From: Fibrobacter sp.
Lineage (GTDB): Bacteria > Fibrobacterota > Chitinivibrionia > Chitinivibrionales > Chitinispirillaceae
Reading direction: 5' to 3'
Length of the DNA stretch: 44,259 nucleotides
Assembly: GCA_012523595.1 (NCBI GenBank)
Contig: JAAYIG010000255.1
Coordinates: 1-44,259 of the forward strand
Both the position numbers and the translations under genes were made by a program. This document shows, piece by piece, positions 1 through 10,263 of the stretch; positions within the stretch are counted from its first letter, which is position 1, and every line of letters begins with the position of its first letter. Below the pieces are notes generated by a model. The model was given only the letters and a program-made list of their open reading frames with translations. It was not told the origin of the DNA and did no database searches.

Positions 1-239
1 ACAGGGTTGGTGCCTGCATAAACAGGAAAAGAGAAGAACTGATTGATCACAGCGGCCGAATTAATGAGATCTCCACTGCCAGAGAGATCTTTGCACTGGT
101 TGGAGTCAGCCACTTTGGTTTTTCCTGCATCAATCTGGCCACCTATCTGGGAGTAAGTGGATCAGCGGTTTCGAAGATGATCTCCAGGAGCAGCAGGATA
201 AATGAACTGGACTTTTTAAAAGAGATGGTTTGCACGTAG
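1..239 (+). CDS. C-terminal fragment of a REP-associated (RAYT/Y1-like) transposase
   Basis: The frame starting at base 3 is open from the window edge to the TAG at 237-239, about 78 codons. The visible part contains a region starting near INEISTAREIFALVG followed by LATYLGVSGSAVSKM, which looks like the DnaA-like helix-turn-helix tail common at the C-terminus of Y1-type transposases of the RAYT group. These single-strand transposases act on short palindromes, and five such palindromes follow immediately downstream. The catalytic HUH part lies outside the window, so the identity rests on the tail and on the context. An unrelated DNA-binding protein with the same kind of tail is the main alternative. 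Confidence 0.55.
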   Translation, partial: RVGACINRKREELIDHSGRINEISTAREIFALVGVSHFGFSCINLATYLGVSGSAVSKMISRSSRINELDFLKEMVCT

Positions 240-423
240 GCTACGCTTTTCCGCTGCAGCCATAAAGTCCGGCATTGGTTATTGCCCGTTCTCCACTATT
301 GTTAAAGCCTCCCTTTTTTAACCTCTAATTGGACGACAACAGGAATTGTGTGTGTTCATGCCTGAAGATTTTGGGAATTATTTGTGGAATTGAGAAAAAA
401 AATGGGATTTGATGTCTGGTAAT

Positions 424-640
424 ACACCTGTGAGGTGAAACAATGAAATAAGGCAGAGTCCTAAGAGCACCTCCGGGGTAAAATAAGGATCAAAGATAAA
501 GTCCCTAATTCTCCTCTAGGGTGAAATAGAGAGATCCAAACCAGAATCCCTATTTCATCTCTGAGGTTAAAGCCCCAGATATAAAAAACCGCCCCCCCAA
601 AAAAACCTTAATTCCCTAATTCACCCCGGAGGTGAACCAA
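424..640. repeat. Five REP-like imperfect palindromes
   Basis: Five copies of a roughly 30-base imperfect palindrome lie at about 424-453, 459-490, 502-532, 545-572 and 612-640. The core is TTCACCTC-YRG-GAGGTGAA, with outer arms resembling CCCTAATT and AATTAGGG. The cleanest cores are CACCT-gtg-AGGTG (425-437) and TTCACC-ccgga-GGTGAA (620-636). Copies differ by substitutions, often on both arms, as expected of REP elements. They sit directly after the RAYT-like transposase tail. No gene is visible between 240 and 735. The first roughly 180 bases of that gap (240-423) show nothing recognisable. Confidence 0.6.
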
Positions 641-735
641 CCCCCAGATTTCTAATGCTTATCTCCCACTCCACCGATATAATATGTAATGATCATAGGA
701 AACCACAAAACACAATTCTATCCAGCAGTAAGATA

Positions 736-3666
736 ATGCAAAAACGCCTCTACCTCATATTTACAGCACTGCTATTAACCGTACAAACATGTCTTTCCTC
801 CGGATACGACTGGTTCACCAATCTCAGAGGAGAGAACTCAGGACGCAGTGTCTGCACTTTCCTTACCATGCCCGTATCGGCGGTAGAACTTGCCCGAGGC
901 CCTGCTTCCTCACCGGGGGCAGGCGATGCCACAGATCTGCCTCTTTTCAGCGCCGGATCGGCAGCCTCAAACCGGAATAACTTCGCTGCAACTCATCTGG
1001 AATGGTTTATGGGACTGCGAAAAGAGTACCTGGGTGGATATTTCCCAATACTTGATTTCGGATCAATCGGATTCTACTCACAGCTCTTTACTCCAGGGAA
1101 ATTTGAGAACGCACGTGATATCGACGAGAAGGTCTCGGATCCCTCCTTTGTGGAGGCATCTTTTGGTATCTCTTTCTCAAAAGTCTTCTTTGACGGGAAG
1201 CTGAACACAGGTGTTGTTCTCTCTTATATAGAGAGCCATCCTGCGGATGAGGCCGGACGTGCCCTGGCGGGTGCTATGGATATCCTTTACAGACCATTAG
1301 ACTGGTTTTCATCAAGACTCTACTTTGCCAATCTGGGTACAGGTGTGACTTATGTACATAAATCTGAACCTCTCCCTCTGCGTGCAGGTTTATCATTTCT
1401 GTTCAAACCTCTGCCTGAAACGGTTCCTCTAAAGTCATTTCTTGACTTCGATATAGGGGTAGGAATGATCAAGACTGCCGATGAACCTCTTACCGGTGGG
1501 ATAAGCAGTGAGGTAAGTATAGGAAAGCATCTCCTTCTTCGCGGTGGTTACGAATATGCTCTGGGCAGAGGACATTCAGTGTCGGGCCTTGGTCTTGGAG
1601 CGGGAGTTCAGGTTGGAAAATACGGGTTTGATGCGGGCTGGAAGAATATCTCCCCGGAACTGGGTCCGGTCTGGGCTGCGACTTTAAAGATCAAGCTTGA
1701 AGAGATTCTGCCCAGAACATCTGATGATTTCTACAACACTGCAGTCAAGCATTACCTGAAAAAGAGATACGCACTCTGCCAGTACTACGCCAAAAGAGCA
1801 CTTAAGATAGATCCTAATAACTGGAAAGTCTGGGCTCTTCTCTCAAGACAAAAATCAGATATGTTAAGGAGCAGAAACCTTGAGATTTCTCTTGTTTACA
1901 CCGGCAACATCAGTGATCAGTTTCTCCCGCAAAGCTCAGGCAGCATGCTTGGAGGATTGGCAAGACATGCCACAACAATCAAAACTCTTCGCCAGCAGTT
2001 CCCTGTCTGCTTTTCTGTTGAAGCAGGTAATCTCATAAGTAAAAACGCCCATCCGCTCAGAGTTAAACTGGCCGATTTCTATCATGAACAGATAAAATTC
2101 AGCACGGCCGCAAGTGGAAGCGGAGAAATTGATTATGGTTTGAAAAGACTAATCGAGAAGGGAACAGAATTCAAACAAAAACTTATCTGCAGTAACCATA
2201 TCGAGTCTTCAAAAGAGCCGCTGATTTCTCATCAGGTGATGTCATCCGGAGGTTACAATATCTATGTGGCTTCGTATATAAACGATTCGCTGGTCAGCAG
2301 CGAAAACCGCAAGACACTTAAGAGATTCGATCCCGGTGAGCTTTTTCCTGAGCGGGCTGGAGGACACGATCTGAAGGTGCTTATAATGCATGATACCTGG
2401 GAGAACATAAAGGCCAGAGTTCCTCTGGTAAAAGCGGATATAATTATTTGCGGTAATCTCGATCAGCAATTTACTGCACCTGTCAAAATTGGATCTAAAC
2501 TGGTGCTGTCGGCCGGGAAAAAAGGTGAATATGTGGGAAATCTTGTCCTTAGATTTGATGAGAATAAAAAGCTCATTTCCGCACAGAACCATCTTATTCC
2601 CGTTTTGTCAGAGGTCAGGCCTGATTCGGCAGTACAGGAAGCGGTGGAGCGGATCACTGCCAGGATGGAACTGGAAGGGATGGGTATTGATGATCAGGAA
2701 CTGGAGAGAGGTTCAATCGAGGGGACGTTCCCATTTGTTTCCGACAGGGATGGTGTAAATGGAGTATTCCTGAAGATAGCAGAAAAAAATGCTGAGTTTC
2801 CTCTGACCCGTGGAGCAGGCAACTGTAATAAACCTGCGGTCTCATTCAAATCAGGTAAAGTGGCATACATAAACAATTCCCTTTCATGTCCCAGGCTTGA
2901 GACAGTGAGAATAAACGGAACAGGAAGACGGGTACTTCTTGACAGTACGTATATCAGAGAGGTTCAATTCTCTCCGGATGGTGCATGGGTCTATTATGCA
3001 GCCTCATCATGCGGTGATACAGTAACAGATATTTACAAACTCAGAGCCGGTGGCGGGGTCCCTCTTCCAGTTATAAAATGGGAAAATTCAACTGAGCACT
3101 CAATCACTTTTTCTCCCGACAAGAAGCATTTGCTTTTCTGCTCAAACCGTAACGGTGATTTCCAGGTTTACATCACCAATCTGGAAGGAGAGAGGCCGGT
3201 ATTATTCACCGATTCAATAGCAAAGCACCGCAGCCCATCTTTCAGTCCTGATGGCAGCCAGATTGCATACCTTTCCGACCGGACCAATTTCGGAGGACGG
3301 ATGGATCTATGGGTGTATAACCGGGAAAACGGAAAACATTCCAGGATAACCCAGAATTCAGATGTTAAGGATTACTGCTGGCTTTCAGACTGCCGAACCA
3401 TGGTTTACTCATCAGGAATAAACTTTTATGATCTCAATGTGGTTGACATAAACATTCAGCGTTACTGGAAACTTTTCCTGACAGATTCAATCAAGACTTA
3501 CAACGAATCTAACCCTGTGCCGTGTATGTTTCACGGTCTCGAAAAAGTCATCTATACCCGAGAGTACGAATCAGGAGAGAAGCAGATTTACTGGATAAAT
3601 CCTGATGGAACGGAGAATACCAGAATCGTAAACAGCAAGGGAAATGACTGGATTTACAAAAGGTAG
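736..3666 (+). CDS. PorV-like barrel / TPR / degenerate phosphoesterase / TolB-like propeller protein
   Basis: Exported protein of about 976 residues. The ATG at 736 is chosen over 655 because it begins a clear signal peptide (MQKRLYLIFTALLLTVQTC). Residues about 46-325 resemble the PorV/PorQ (UPF0164) outer-membrane beta-barrel family, beginning ELARGPASSPGAGDA. A TPR-like segment follows at about 332-370 (YYAKRALKIDPNNWKVW). Residues about 380-620 resemble a UshA/5'-nucleotidase-type phosphoesterase (GGLARHATTIKTLR, then VEAGN), but the expected metal ligands are replaced (TGNIS for a D-x-H motif, AGN for AGD), so it is probably inactive. The C-terminus from about 660 has WD40/TolB-like blades (FSPDGAWVYY, FSPDKKHLLFCSNRNG, FSPDGSQIAYLSDR). 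Likely an outer-membrane scaffold or sensor protein; function unknown. Confidence 0.75.
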   Translation: MQKRLYLIFTALLLTVQTCLSSGYDWFTNLRGENSGRSVCTFLTMPVSAVELARGPASSPGAGDATDLPLFSAGSAASNRNNFAATHLEWFMGLRKEYLGGYFPILDFGSIGFYSQLFTPGKFENARDIDEKVSDPSFVEASFGISFSKVFFDGKLNTGVVLSYIESHPADEAGRALAGAMDILYRPLDWFSSRLYFANLGTGVTYVHKSEPLPLRAGLSFLFKPLPETVPLKSFLDFDIGVGMIKTADEPLTGGISSEVSIGKHLLLRGGYEYALGRGHSVSGLGLGAGVQVGKYGFDAGWKNISPELGPVWAATLKIKLEEILPRTSDDFYNTAVKHYLKKRYALCQYYAKRALKIDPNNWKVWALLSRQKSDMLRSRNLEISLVYTGNISDQFLPQSSGSMLGGLARHATTIKTLRQQFPVCFSVEAGNLISKNAHPLRVKLADFYHEQIKFSTAASGSGEIDYGLKRLIEKGTEFKQKLICSNHIESSKEPLISHQVMSSGGYNIYVASYINDSLVSSENRKTLKRFDPGELFPERAGGHDLKVLIMHDTWENIKARVPLVKADIIICGNLDQQFTAPVKIGSKLVLSAGKKGEYVGNLVLRFDENKKLISAQNHLIPVLSEVRPDSAVQEAVERITARMELEGMGIDDQELERGSIEGTFPFVSDRDGVNGVFLKIAEKNAEFPLTRGAGNCNKPAVSFKSGKVAYINNSLSCPRLETVRINGTGRRVLLDSTYIREVQFSPDGAWVYYAASSCGDTVTDIYKLRAGGGVPLPVIKWENSTEHSITFSPDKKHLLFCSNRNGDFQVYITNLEGERPVLFTDSIAKHRSPSFSPDGSQIAYLSDRTNFGGRMDLWVYNRENGKHSRITQNSDVKDYCWLSDCRTMVYSSGINFYDLNVVDINIQRYWKLFLTDSIKTYNESNPVPCMFHGLEKVIYTREYESGEKQIYWINPDGTENTRIVNSKGNDWIYKR

Positions 3667-3683
3667 TTTGATAATACCTGGGA

Positions 3684-5358
<1,675 letters not shown>

Positions 5359-5461
5359 CTATTTGCTATTTTTTTATAATGCCGCGCGATCTTGCCGCCC
5401 TGATACTTCAGGGTGCCATCTTCAAAGCCGATATACCAAATGCAAAACGTAAAGGGTACGC

Positions 5462-7369
5462 GTGTCCACAAAACTGCTTGATACTGTTGGTTCCCCCGCA
5501 GATCTGAAAAAACTTCCGATAGAAAAACTGCCCCAGTTAGCTGAAGAGATCAGAGAATTCATGATCGATATTATCAGCCACACAGGCGGGCACCTTGCCC
5601 CAAGTCTCGGTGTTATCGAACTGACAATCGCTCTTCACTACTGCTACGACACACCGGTTGATAAACTGGTCTGGGATGTGGGGCATCAGGCTTATGCCCA
5701 CAAGATTCTCACCGGGCGAAGAGATCGTTTTCATACAATAAGACAGTATGGAGGACTCAGTGGGTTTCCAAGACTCTCGGAAAGCGAGTATGATGCGCTT
5801 TCTGCAGGGCATGCCTCAACATCTATCAGTGCGGCACTGGGAATGGCCGCGGGAAGGGATGTACAGAAGCAGAAGCATTCTGTGGTAGCGGTGATAGGCG
5901 ATGGATCACTGGGAGGCGGTCTGGCCCTTGAGGGACTCAATAACCTGGGTTCGATGGCTACCAATATGACAGTGGTGCTGAATGATAATGAAATGTCAAT
6001 AAGTAAAAACGTGGGTGCACTGTCAAGGTATCTTACACGGGTCCTCACAGACAAAAGATACAACAAAATAAAATCTGAAATCTGGGAACTTCTGGGTGGT
6101 TCCAATGTCGGAAAAAGTATCAGGGGTATTGTATCCAATCTCGATTACACTATCAAGAATATCCTGGTTCCCGGAAAACTGTTCGAGGATATGGGGTTGC
6201 GCTATCTGGGGCCCATCGATGGACACAATATAGCCGAGATGATCGAGGTCTTCCGCTCTATCAGGGATTTCTCCCCGACCCCCACTCTGGTTCATGTGAT
6301 TACCAAAAAAGGCAAAGGCTACGGATTCGCGGAAAATGATGCCACCAAATATCATGGTATAGGCAGTTTCAGCAGATTAACAGGTGATGTGATAAAAAAA
6401 ACGGGGCAGGTTTCCTCCTACAGTGATGTCTTCGGAAAAACCATTGTAGAGATGGCATCCAGCAGACCTGATCTGGTCGCTATCACAGCCGCAATGAGAG
6501 ATGGGACAAAGCTTGCGGAATTCAGCAAAATCTACCCGGAGAGATTTTTTGATGTGGGGATCGCGGAGCAGCATGCAGTTACCTTCGCAGCCGGTCTGGC
6601 ACTCAAAGGACTTTGTCCTGTGGTCGCTCTCTACTCCACATTTCTGCAGAGAGCTTTTGATCAAGTGATTCACGATGTTGCCCTCGATAATCTTCATGTC
6701 ATTTTCTGCATTGACAGAGCTGGACTGGTGGGTGATGATGGGCCAACACACCATGGAGCCTTCGACATCTCTTTTCTCAGGTCAATTCCGGGTGTGACGA
6801 TAATGGCTCCGCGTGATGTAAATCAACTGCGGAAAATGATGTATACTGCTGTTGACTGCCTCAAAGGACCTGTTTTTATCCGTTATCCGAAAGCTGGTAT
6901 CGAGGGCACAGGGATAGAAAGCGATGCTGGAACCATAGATCCAGTTCCGGAAATGATCGAACATGGCCGTGAAATAGCAATAGTTTCCATAGGTGACTTT
7001 TTCAGCACTGCAAAAGGCACATGTGAAATTCTGAAAGAAAAGGGGCTCTCTCCTGCTCTTGTCGATGCACGGTTTGCCAAACCTCTGGATAGTCAATTTT
7101 ACCTGAAACTGTTTTCAGAGTATAAGTATGTGGTTACAATGGAAAACAATGCTCTTACCGGCGGCTTTGGTTCCTCACTTCTGGAGCTTGCAGCCACTCT
7201 AGACCTGGGAAAAATGCCGAAATTTCTCTGCCTGGGTCTTCCGGACTCCTTTGTTCCCCATGGAGACACGGAAATCCTCTACAAAGAGCTCAGACTTGAC
7301 AAATATAGTGTAGCGGATCGTATAGGTAAGTTTACCGGCCTTCTCACGGAAGAGGTGGAGAAGGTTTAG
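5462..7369 (+). CDS. dxs: 1-deoxy-D-xylulose-5-phosphate synthase
   Basis: 635 residues, typical length. It condenses pyruvate with glyceraldehyde 3-phosphate to DXP, the first step of the MEP isoprenoid pathway, using thiamine diphosphate. Visible motifs are the N-terminal LLDTVGSPADLKKL, the His in GGHLAPSLG (about 44), the ThDP/Mg motif GDGSLGGG (146-153) through to Asn175, and the DVGIAEQHAV segment with the catalytic Glu of the Pyr domain. The start is the GTG at 5462, preceded by an AAAGGG-like ribosome-binding site; there is no ATG in an appropriate place. It is divergent from tgt across a 232-base gap. Confidence 0.97.
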   Translation: MSTKLLDTVGSPADLKKLPIEKLPQLAEEIREFMIDIISHTGGHLAPSLGVIELTIALHYCYDTPVDKLVWDVGHQAYAHKILTGRRDRFHTIRQYGGLSGFPRLSESEYDALSAGHASTSISAALGMAAGRDVQKQKHSVVAVIGDGSLGGGLALEGLNNLGSMATNMTVVLNDNEMSISKNVGALSRYLTRVLTDKRYNKIKSEIWELLGGSNVGKSIRGIVSNLDYTIKNILVPGKLFEDMGLRYLGPIDGHNIAEMIEVFRSIRDFSPTPTLVHVITKKGKGYGFAENDATKYHGIGSFSRLTGDVIKKTGQVSSYSDVFGKTIVEMASSRPDLVAITAAMRDGTKLAEFSKIYPERFFDVGIAEQHAVTFAAGLALKGLCPVVALYSTFLQRAFDQVIHDVALDNLHVIFCIDRAGLVGDDGPTHHGAFDISFLRSIPGVTIMAPRDVNQLRKMMYTAVDCLKGPVFIRYPKAGIEGTGIESDAGTIDPVPEMIEHGREIAIVSIGDFFSTAKGTCEILKEKGLSPALVDARFAKPLDSQFYLKLFSEYKYVVTMENNALTGGFGSSLLELAATLDLGKMPKFLCLGLPDSFVPHGDTEILYKELRLDKYSVADRIGKFTGLLTEEVEKV

Positions 7370-7378
7370 ACCTGTCCC

Positions 7379-7549
7379 TTACATTTAACACCCTCATCTA
7401 TCCGTCATTTCTGCGAAAGGGACTGGATCATAATCGCCAGGTGGAACGATTCCTGGATGCCTGTTTTCACAGGCATGACACCACAGGGTAACAAATCGGC
7501 CTTTACATGCAACACCTTCACCATCCGTCGTTCCTGCAAAAGCAGGAAC
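7379..7549. repeat. Palindromic repeat cluster between dxs and the flagellins
   Basis: Two direct copies of a sequence of about 43 bases (TTACAT..AACACC.TCA..ATCCGTC.TT.CTGC.AAA) occur at 7379-7421 and 7503-7545. The second contains the perfect stem GTTCCTGC-aaaa-GCAGGAAC (7530-7549). Between them lies another palindrome, TGCCTG-ttttca-CAGGCA (7457-7476 area). They resemble the widespread family CCGTCATTCCTGCGAAAGCAGGAATCC. The 7530-7549 hairpin sits just past the last flagellin stop and could stabilise or end that transcript. Confidence 0.6.
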
Positions 7550-7556
7550 CCGGTTC

Positions 7557-8375
7557 TTAAATTCCAAACAGCTTTAACACCGAGCCTCTCATAACGTTCG
7601 CCTGAGCCATCATAGCCAGCGAGGACTGGCTTCTGATGTCTCTTCCGACAGCTTTGACTAATTCCGCTCCTGTGTCCGTGCCTGTCAAGCGATCTTCAAC
7701 CATGGTGTTTACACTTATCTTTTTTGTAATGATATTGATGTTGGAGCGCAGCCCCTGTGAATAGGCACTTACTTTTGCCAGATAGGATGCGGCTTTATCA
7801 AGTTGATCCTGAACAGCTTTTGCATCGCCGGCCTCATCGCCTGAACCCAGAGCCAGACTGGAGACATCTGCCACCTGATGAGATGAAAAAGAGATGTCAA
7901 ATTTGACATTGATATCGTATGGATCGATACTGATGCTTCTTAATGAACCACTTCCTGTATCCTGGATCAGCAGTTCACCATCGTACCTGGCGTTAGCCAA
8001 TGTGAAGTCGGCCTGAGATTTCAGCGACTCAAACTCAGCCTTCATTCCCTCTTTTTCCTCCGGAGTTGCATTGGGATCATAATACAAATCAACCAGGGTT
8101 CTCATGCGGTTAAGAGAATTGAATACTATCTCTCCTGCATTTGAGGCTACTTCCATAAGGGATGAAGCTTCCCTTAGTTCCTGTCTTATTCGGGTATAAT
8201 CTCTCGATTCGCGGTTTATCTTGCCGGCGTAGAAGTAATCCGGGATATTTTCCCGCGGGCTGTTTACCTTTTTACCACTGCCGATATGTAAGAGATTATC
8301 GGCGTAGAGATTGTCATTTTTTCTGTAGAAAAGGGCTATATTGGCATAGCCATAGCTTAATGCGCCGGTCACCAT
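7557..8375 (-). CDS. Divergent flagellin-like protein
   Basis: 272 residues. The N-terminal HIGSGKKVNSPRENIPDY and the C-terminal SSLAMMAQANVMRGSVLKLF match the conserved D0/D1 helices of flagellins, which pack in the filament core. The central part is short (residues about 135-185), so variable D2/D3 domains are absent. It is clearly less similar to the two upstream paralogues than they are to each other, and may be a minor filament protein. The ribosome-binding site GGGAG lies in the loop of a small hairpin 5 bases upstream of the ATG. Third gene of the flagellin array. Confidence 0.8.
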   Translation of the reverse strand: MVTGALSYGYANIALFYRKNDNLYADNLLHIGSGKKVNSPRENIPDYFYAGKINRESRDYTRIRQELREASSLMEVASNAGEIVFNSLNRMRTLVDLYYDPNATPEEKEGMKAEFESLKSQADFTLANARYDGELLIQDTGSGSLRSISIDPYDINVKFDISFSSHQVADVSSLALGSGDEAGDAKAVQDQLDKAASYLAKVSAYSQGLRSNINIITKKISVNTMVEDRLTGTDTGAELVKAVGRDIRSQSSLAMMAQANVMRGSVLKLFGI

Positions 8376-8377
8376 CT

Positions 8378-8439
8378 GACACCTCCCTTGTGTATTTCCA
8401 CCATCCCTGGACGCCTGTTACCGTTGAAAGGGCTTCCCC
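8378..8439 (-). promoter_or_regulatory. Flagellin leader: RBS hairpin and upstream GGGGAAG element
   Basis: In the RNA, ACAC (8393-8390) pairs with GTGT (8382-8379), presenting AAGGGAG with the Shine-Dalgarno sequence in a 7-base loop. A second element, GGGGAAG (complement of 8433-8439), lies 58 bases upstream of the start and is itself beside a GGCTT/AAGCC stem. GGA in hairpin loops at an RBS is the binding pattern of CsrA, which represses flagellin translation in other bacteria. Confidence 0.45.
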
Positions 8440-8495
8440 AAGCCTTCCACCGGCGCGTCACCCGTTATTTCTTTTCTTTTTTTTCCGGTTCACTC

Positions 8496-9269
8496 CTAAT
8501 CGTAAAGTCTAGCCAGAGAGCTCTGGATCATATTACCCTGAGCCAGAAGAGATATTGTAGCCTGCTGGCGAATACTTAGATCAATTACCTGGTTCATCTG
8601 CTCGGCTTCATCTACATCTGATATCAGAGACATGACTGCCTGCTTGCTGGAAATTATAGTATCAGTCAACTTTATCTGCTGATCGATGATATTATTGAAA
8701 GCTTTGGCTTCTGAAAGATAAGTCAAAGCAGCGGTCAACTGAGTATCAACCGTTAAGCTGTCTTCTACATCCAGCGAGTCCGTATCGGCAATTGCAGTAA
8801 AAGTTATTGATAGACTACCGTCTCCATCCGGATCCAGATCTACTTTTTTCACCTCAGCCGTAGCGGTAACGACCGTCCCATCTACCCTGGTATTTGAAAT
8901 GATCGATTTTACTTCTTCAACAAGCGCATCAAATTCAGCCTTGAAATTCGCTTTCCTGTCATTATCTGTCTCAGAACTGTATTTAACAGCCAAATCCTTC
9001 ATCTCTGTCAGTTTTTCGTAAATGGAACTGCCGGCCTGAAGAGCTGCCGCAGTGTAAGTCTTTGCTTCAGTAAGATTCTCTTTGACCTGCTGGTATCCAC
9101 TTATATCTACCGATAAAGCTGTCGTTCTGACAAACCCCAGCAGATCCTCACCTGCATTCTGGAATTTCTTACCGGATGCAAGCTTCAGAAGTGCGTCATT
9201 GAGAGCATTTGAAGTTGTGGCATAAACAGAGCTTAAATTGGCAGAGACTGATGAAGACCCTCCAATCAT
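8496..9269 (-). CDS. Flagellin
   Basis: 257 residues, a compact flagellin. The N-terminus has LLKLASGKKFQNAGEDLLGF and the C-terminus has RQQATISLLAQGNM followed by a final LARLYD, both typical of D0/D1 helices. The central strand-rich stretch (VVTATAEVKKVDLDPDG) is Thr/Asp-rich and short. It is collinear with the upstream paralogue over its whole length, so the pair arose by tandem duplication. A strong GGGAGG ribosome-binding site sits inside the loop of a TGCAC/GTGCA hairpin. Middle gene of the array. Confidence 0.9.
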   Translation of the reverse strand: MIGGSSSVSANLSSVYATTSNALNDALLKLASGKKFQNAGEDLLGFVRTTALSVDISGYQQVKENLTEAKTYTAAALQAGSSIYEKLTEMKDLAVKYSSETDNDRKANFKAEFDALVEEVKSIISNTRVDGTVVTATAEVKKVDLDPDGDGSLSITFTAIADTDSLDVEDSLTVDTQLTAALTYLSEAKAFNNIIDQQIKLTDTIISSKQAVMSLISDVDEAEQMNQVIDLSIRQQATISLLAQGNMIQSSLARLYD

Positions 9270-9271
9270 TG

Positions 9272-9315
9272 TGCACCTCCCTTTTGTGCATAACCGTTAC
9301 CTGAAGAGCTTCCCC
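9272..9315 (-). promoter_or_regulatory. Flagellin leader: RBS hairpin and upstream GGGGAAG element
   Basis: TGCAC (9290-9286) can pair with GTGCA (9276-9272), leaving AAAAGGGAG in a 9-base loop directly upstream of the ATG at 9269. The upstream GGGGAAG element (complement of 9309-9315) is 40 bases from the start. The stem differs in sequence from those of the sister genes while the loop is retained. Confidence 0.5.
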
Positions 9316-9339
9316 ACTCCCCTGGCAACAGAAGTATCC

Positions 9340-9367
9340 CCGGAAGAAGCAGGAGCGCTCCTTCCGG
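9340..9367 (-). other. Intergenic hairpin after the first flagellin
   Basis: CCGGAAG (9340-9346) and CTTCCGG (9361-9367) form a 7-base-pair stem whose loop includes the palindrome GGAGCGCTCC. It lies 13 bases after the stop of the first flagellin. There is no U-run, so an RNA-stabilising or processing hairpin is more likely than a terminator, fitting unequal expression of the three flagellins from one promoter. Confidence 0.4.
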
Positions 9368-9379
9368 AGTACCTCAAAT

Positions 9380-10153
9380 TTACATGTACAATCTCGTGAT
9401 CGCCTGGCGAGACAGATTCGCCTGCGACAGCATAGAGATAGCTGCCTGCTGGCGAACCTGCTGATCGATAGCTTTACTCATCTCTTCCGCTTCGTCAATA
9501 CCTGAGACGAGTTGCTCAACAGCCTGTTTGCTGGCAATAATGGTATCTGTCAGCTTTATCTGCTGGCCGATAATGTTGTCAAAAGCCTTGGCTTCTGAAA
9601 GATATGTCAAAGCATTGGTAATCTCAGTATCGACCGTTGTACTGTCTTCTATATCCAGAGATGTTGCATCAGCAACAGAAGTAAAAGTCACTGAAAGGCT
9701 CCCAGTGCCATCCGGATCAAGATTCACCTTTACCACCTCAGCAGTGGCAGTGACAACCGTTCCATCTACCCTGGTATTAGAGACAATTGAATTGATTTCT
9801 TCTTTAAGGGCATCAAAATCAGCCTTATACTTTTCCTGAATATCAGTGTCGGTTTCAGCGTCGAATTTTGTAGCCAGGTCTTTCATCTTGGTAAGTTTCT
9901 CATAGATGGAGCTTCCGGCCTGAAGAGCTGCGGCAGTAAAAGCCTTGGCTTCGGTAAGGTCTTCCTTTACTTTCTGGTAACCGCTGATGTCAACTTTGAG
10001 ATTGGCGGATTTGACAAACCCGAGGAGATCTTCCGCTGCATTCTGGAATTTTTTCCCGGTAGCGATTTTTGTCAAAGTAGAAGTGAGCTGCTCAGTACCG
10101 ATACTATAAGCCCGGGCCAGCTGTGAGGACGCAGAATTAACTCCACCTATCAT
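9380..10153 (-). CDS. Flagellin (promoter-proximal)
   Basis: 257 residues. It has flagellin D0/D1 signatures at both ends: KIATGKKFQNAAEDLLGF near the N-terminus, and RQQAAISMLSQANLSRQAI near the C-terminus. It is a close paralogue of the next gene, with the same length and the same short central domain. It lies nearest the consensus sigma-28 promoter and so is probably the major filament subunit. The RBS, AAGGGAGGG, is 4 bases from the ATG. No signal peptide is present, as expected for export by the flagellar type III machinery. Confidence 0.92.
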   Translation of the reverse strand: MIGGVNSASSQLARAYSIGTEQLTSTLTKIATGKKFQNAAEDLLGFVKSANLKVDISGYQKVKEDLTEAKAFTAAALQAGSSIYEKLTKMKDLATKFDAETDTDIQEKYKADFDALKEEINSIVSNTRVDGTVVTATAEVVKVNLDPDGTGSLSVTFTSVADATSLDIEDSTTVDTEITNALTYLSEAKAFDNIIGQQIKLTDTIIASKQAVEQLVSGIDEAEEMSKAIDQQVRQQAAISMLSQANLSRQAITRLYM

Positions 10154-10155
10154 GG

Positions 10156-10212
10156 AACCCTCCCTTGTGATTAGATTTTTTGACTTCCGTGTCTTCCGTG
10201 CAGTGCTTCCCT
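10156..10212 (-). promoter_or_regulatory. Flagellin leader: RBS hairpin and upstream GGGAAG element
   Basis: AATC (10172-10169) can pair, with one G-U, with GGTT (10159-10156), leaving ACAAGGGAG in the loop over the RBS. An upstream AGGGAAG element (complement of 10206-10212) is 53 bases from the start codon. The arrangement matches the leaders of the two downstream flagellins, though this stem is the weakest. Confidence 0.4.
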
Positions 10213-10263
10213 TACCGCCCGGAGACTTACAGGGTTTTCTGGCGCCTTTATTCCCTATTTTTT

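Noticed and set aside
424-640. CRISPR-like array
   Set aside because: The repeats are imperfect palindromes with unequal spacing (about 44 to 65 bases) and no cas genes are nearby.
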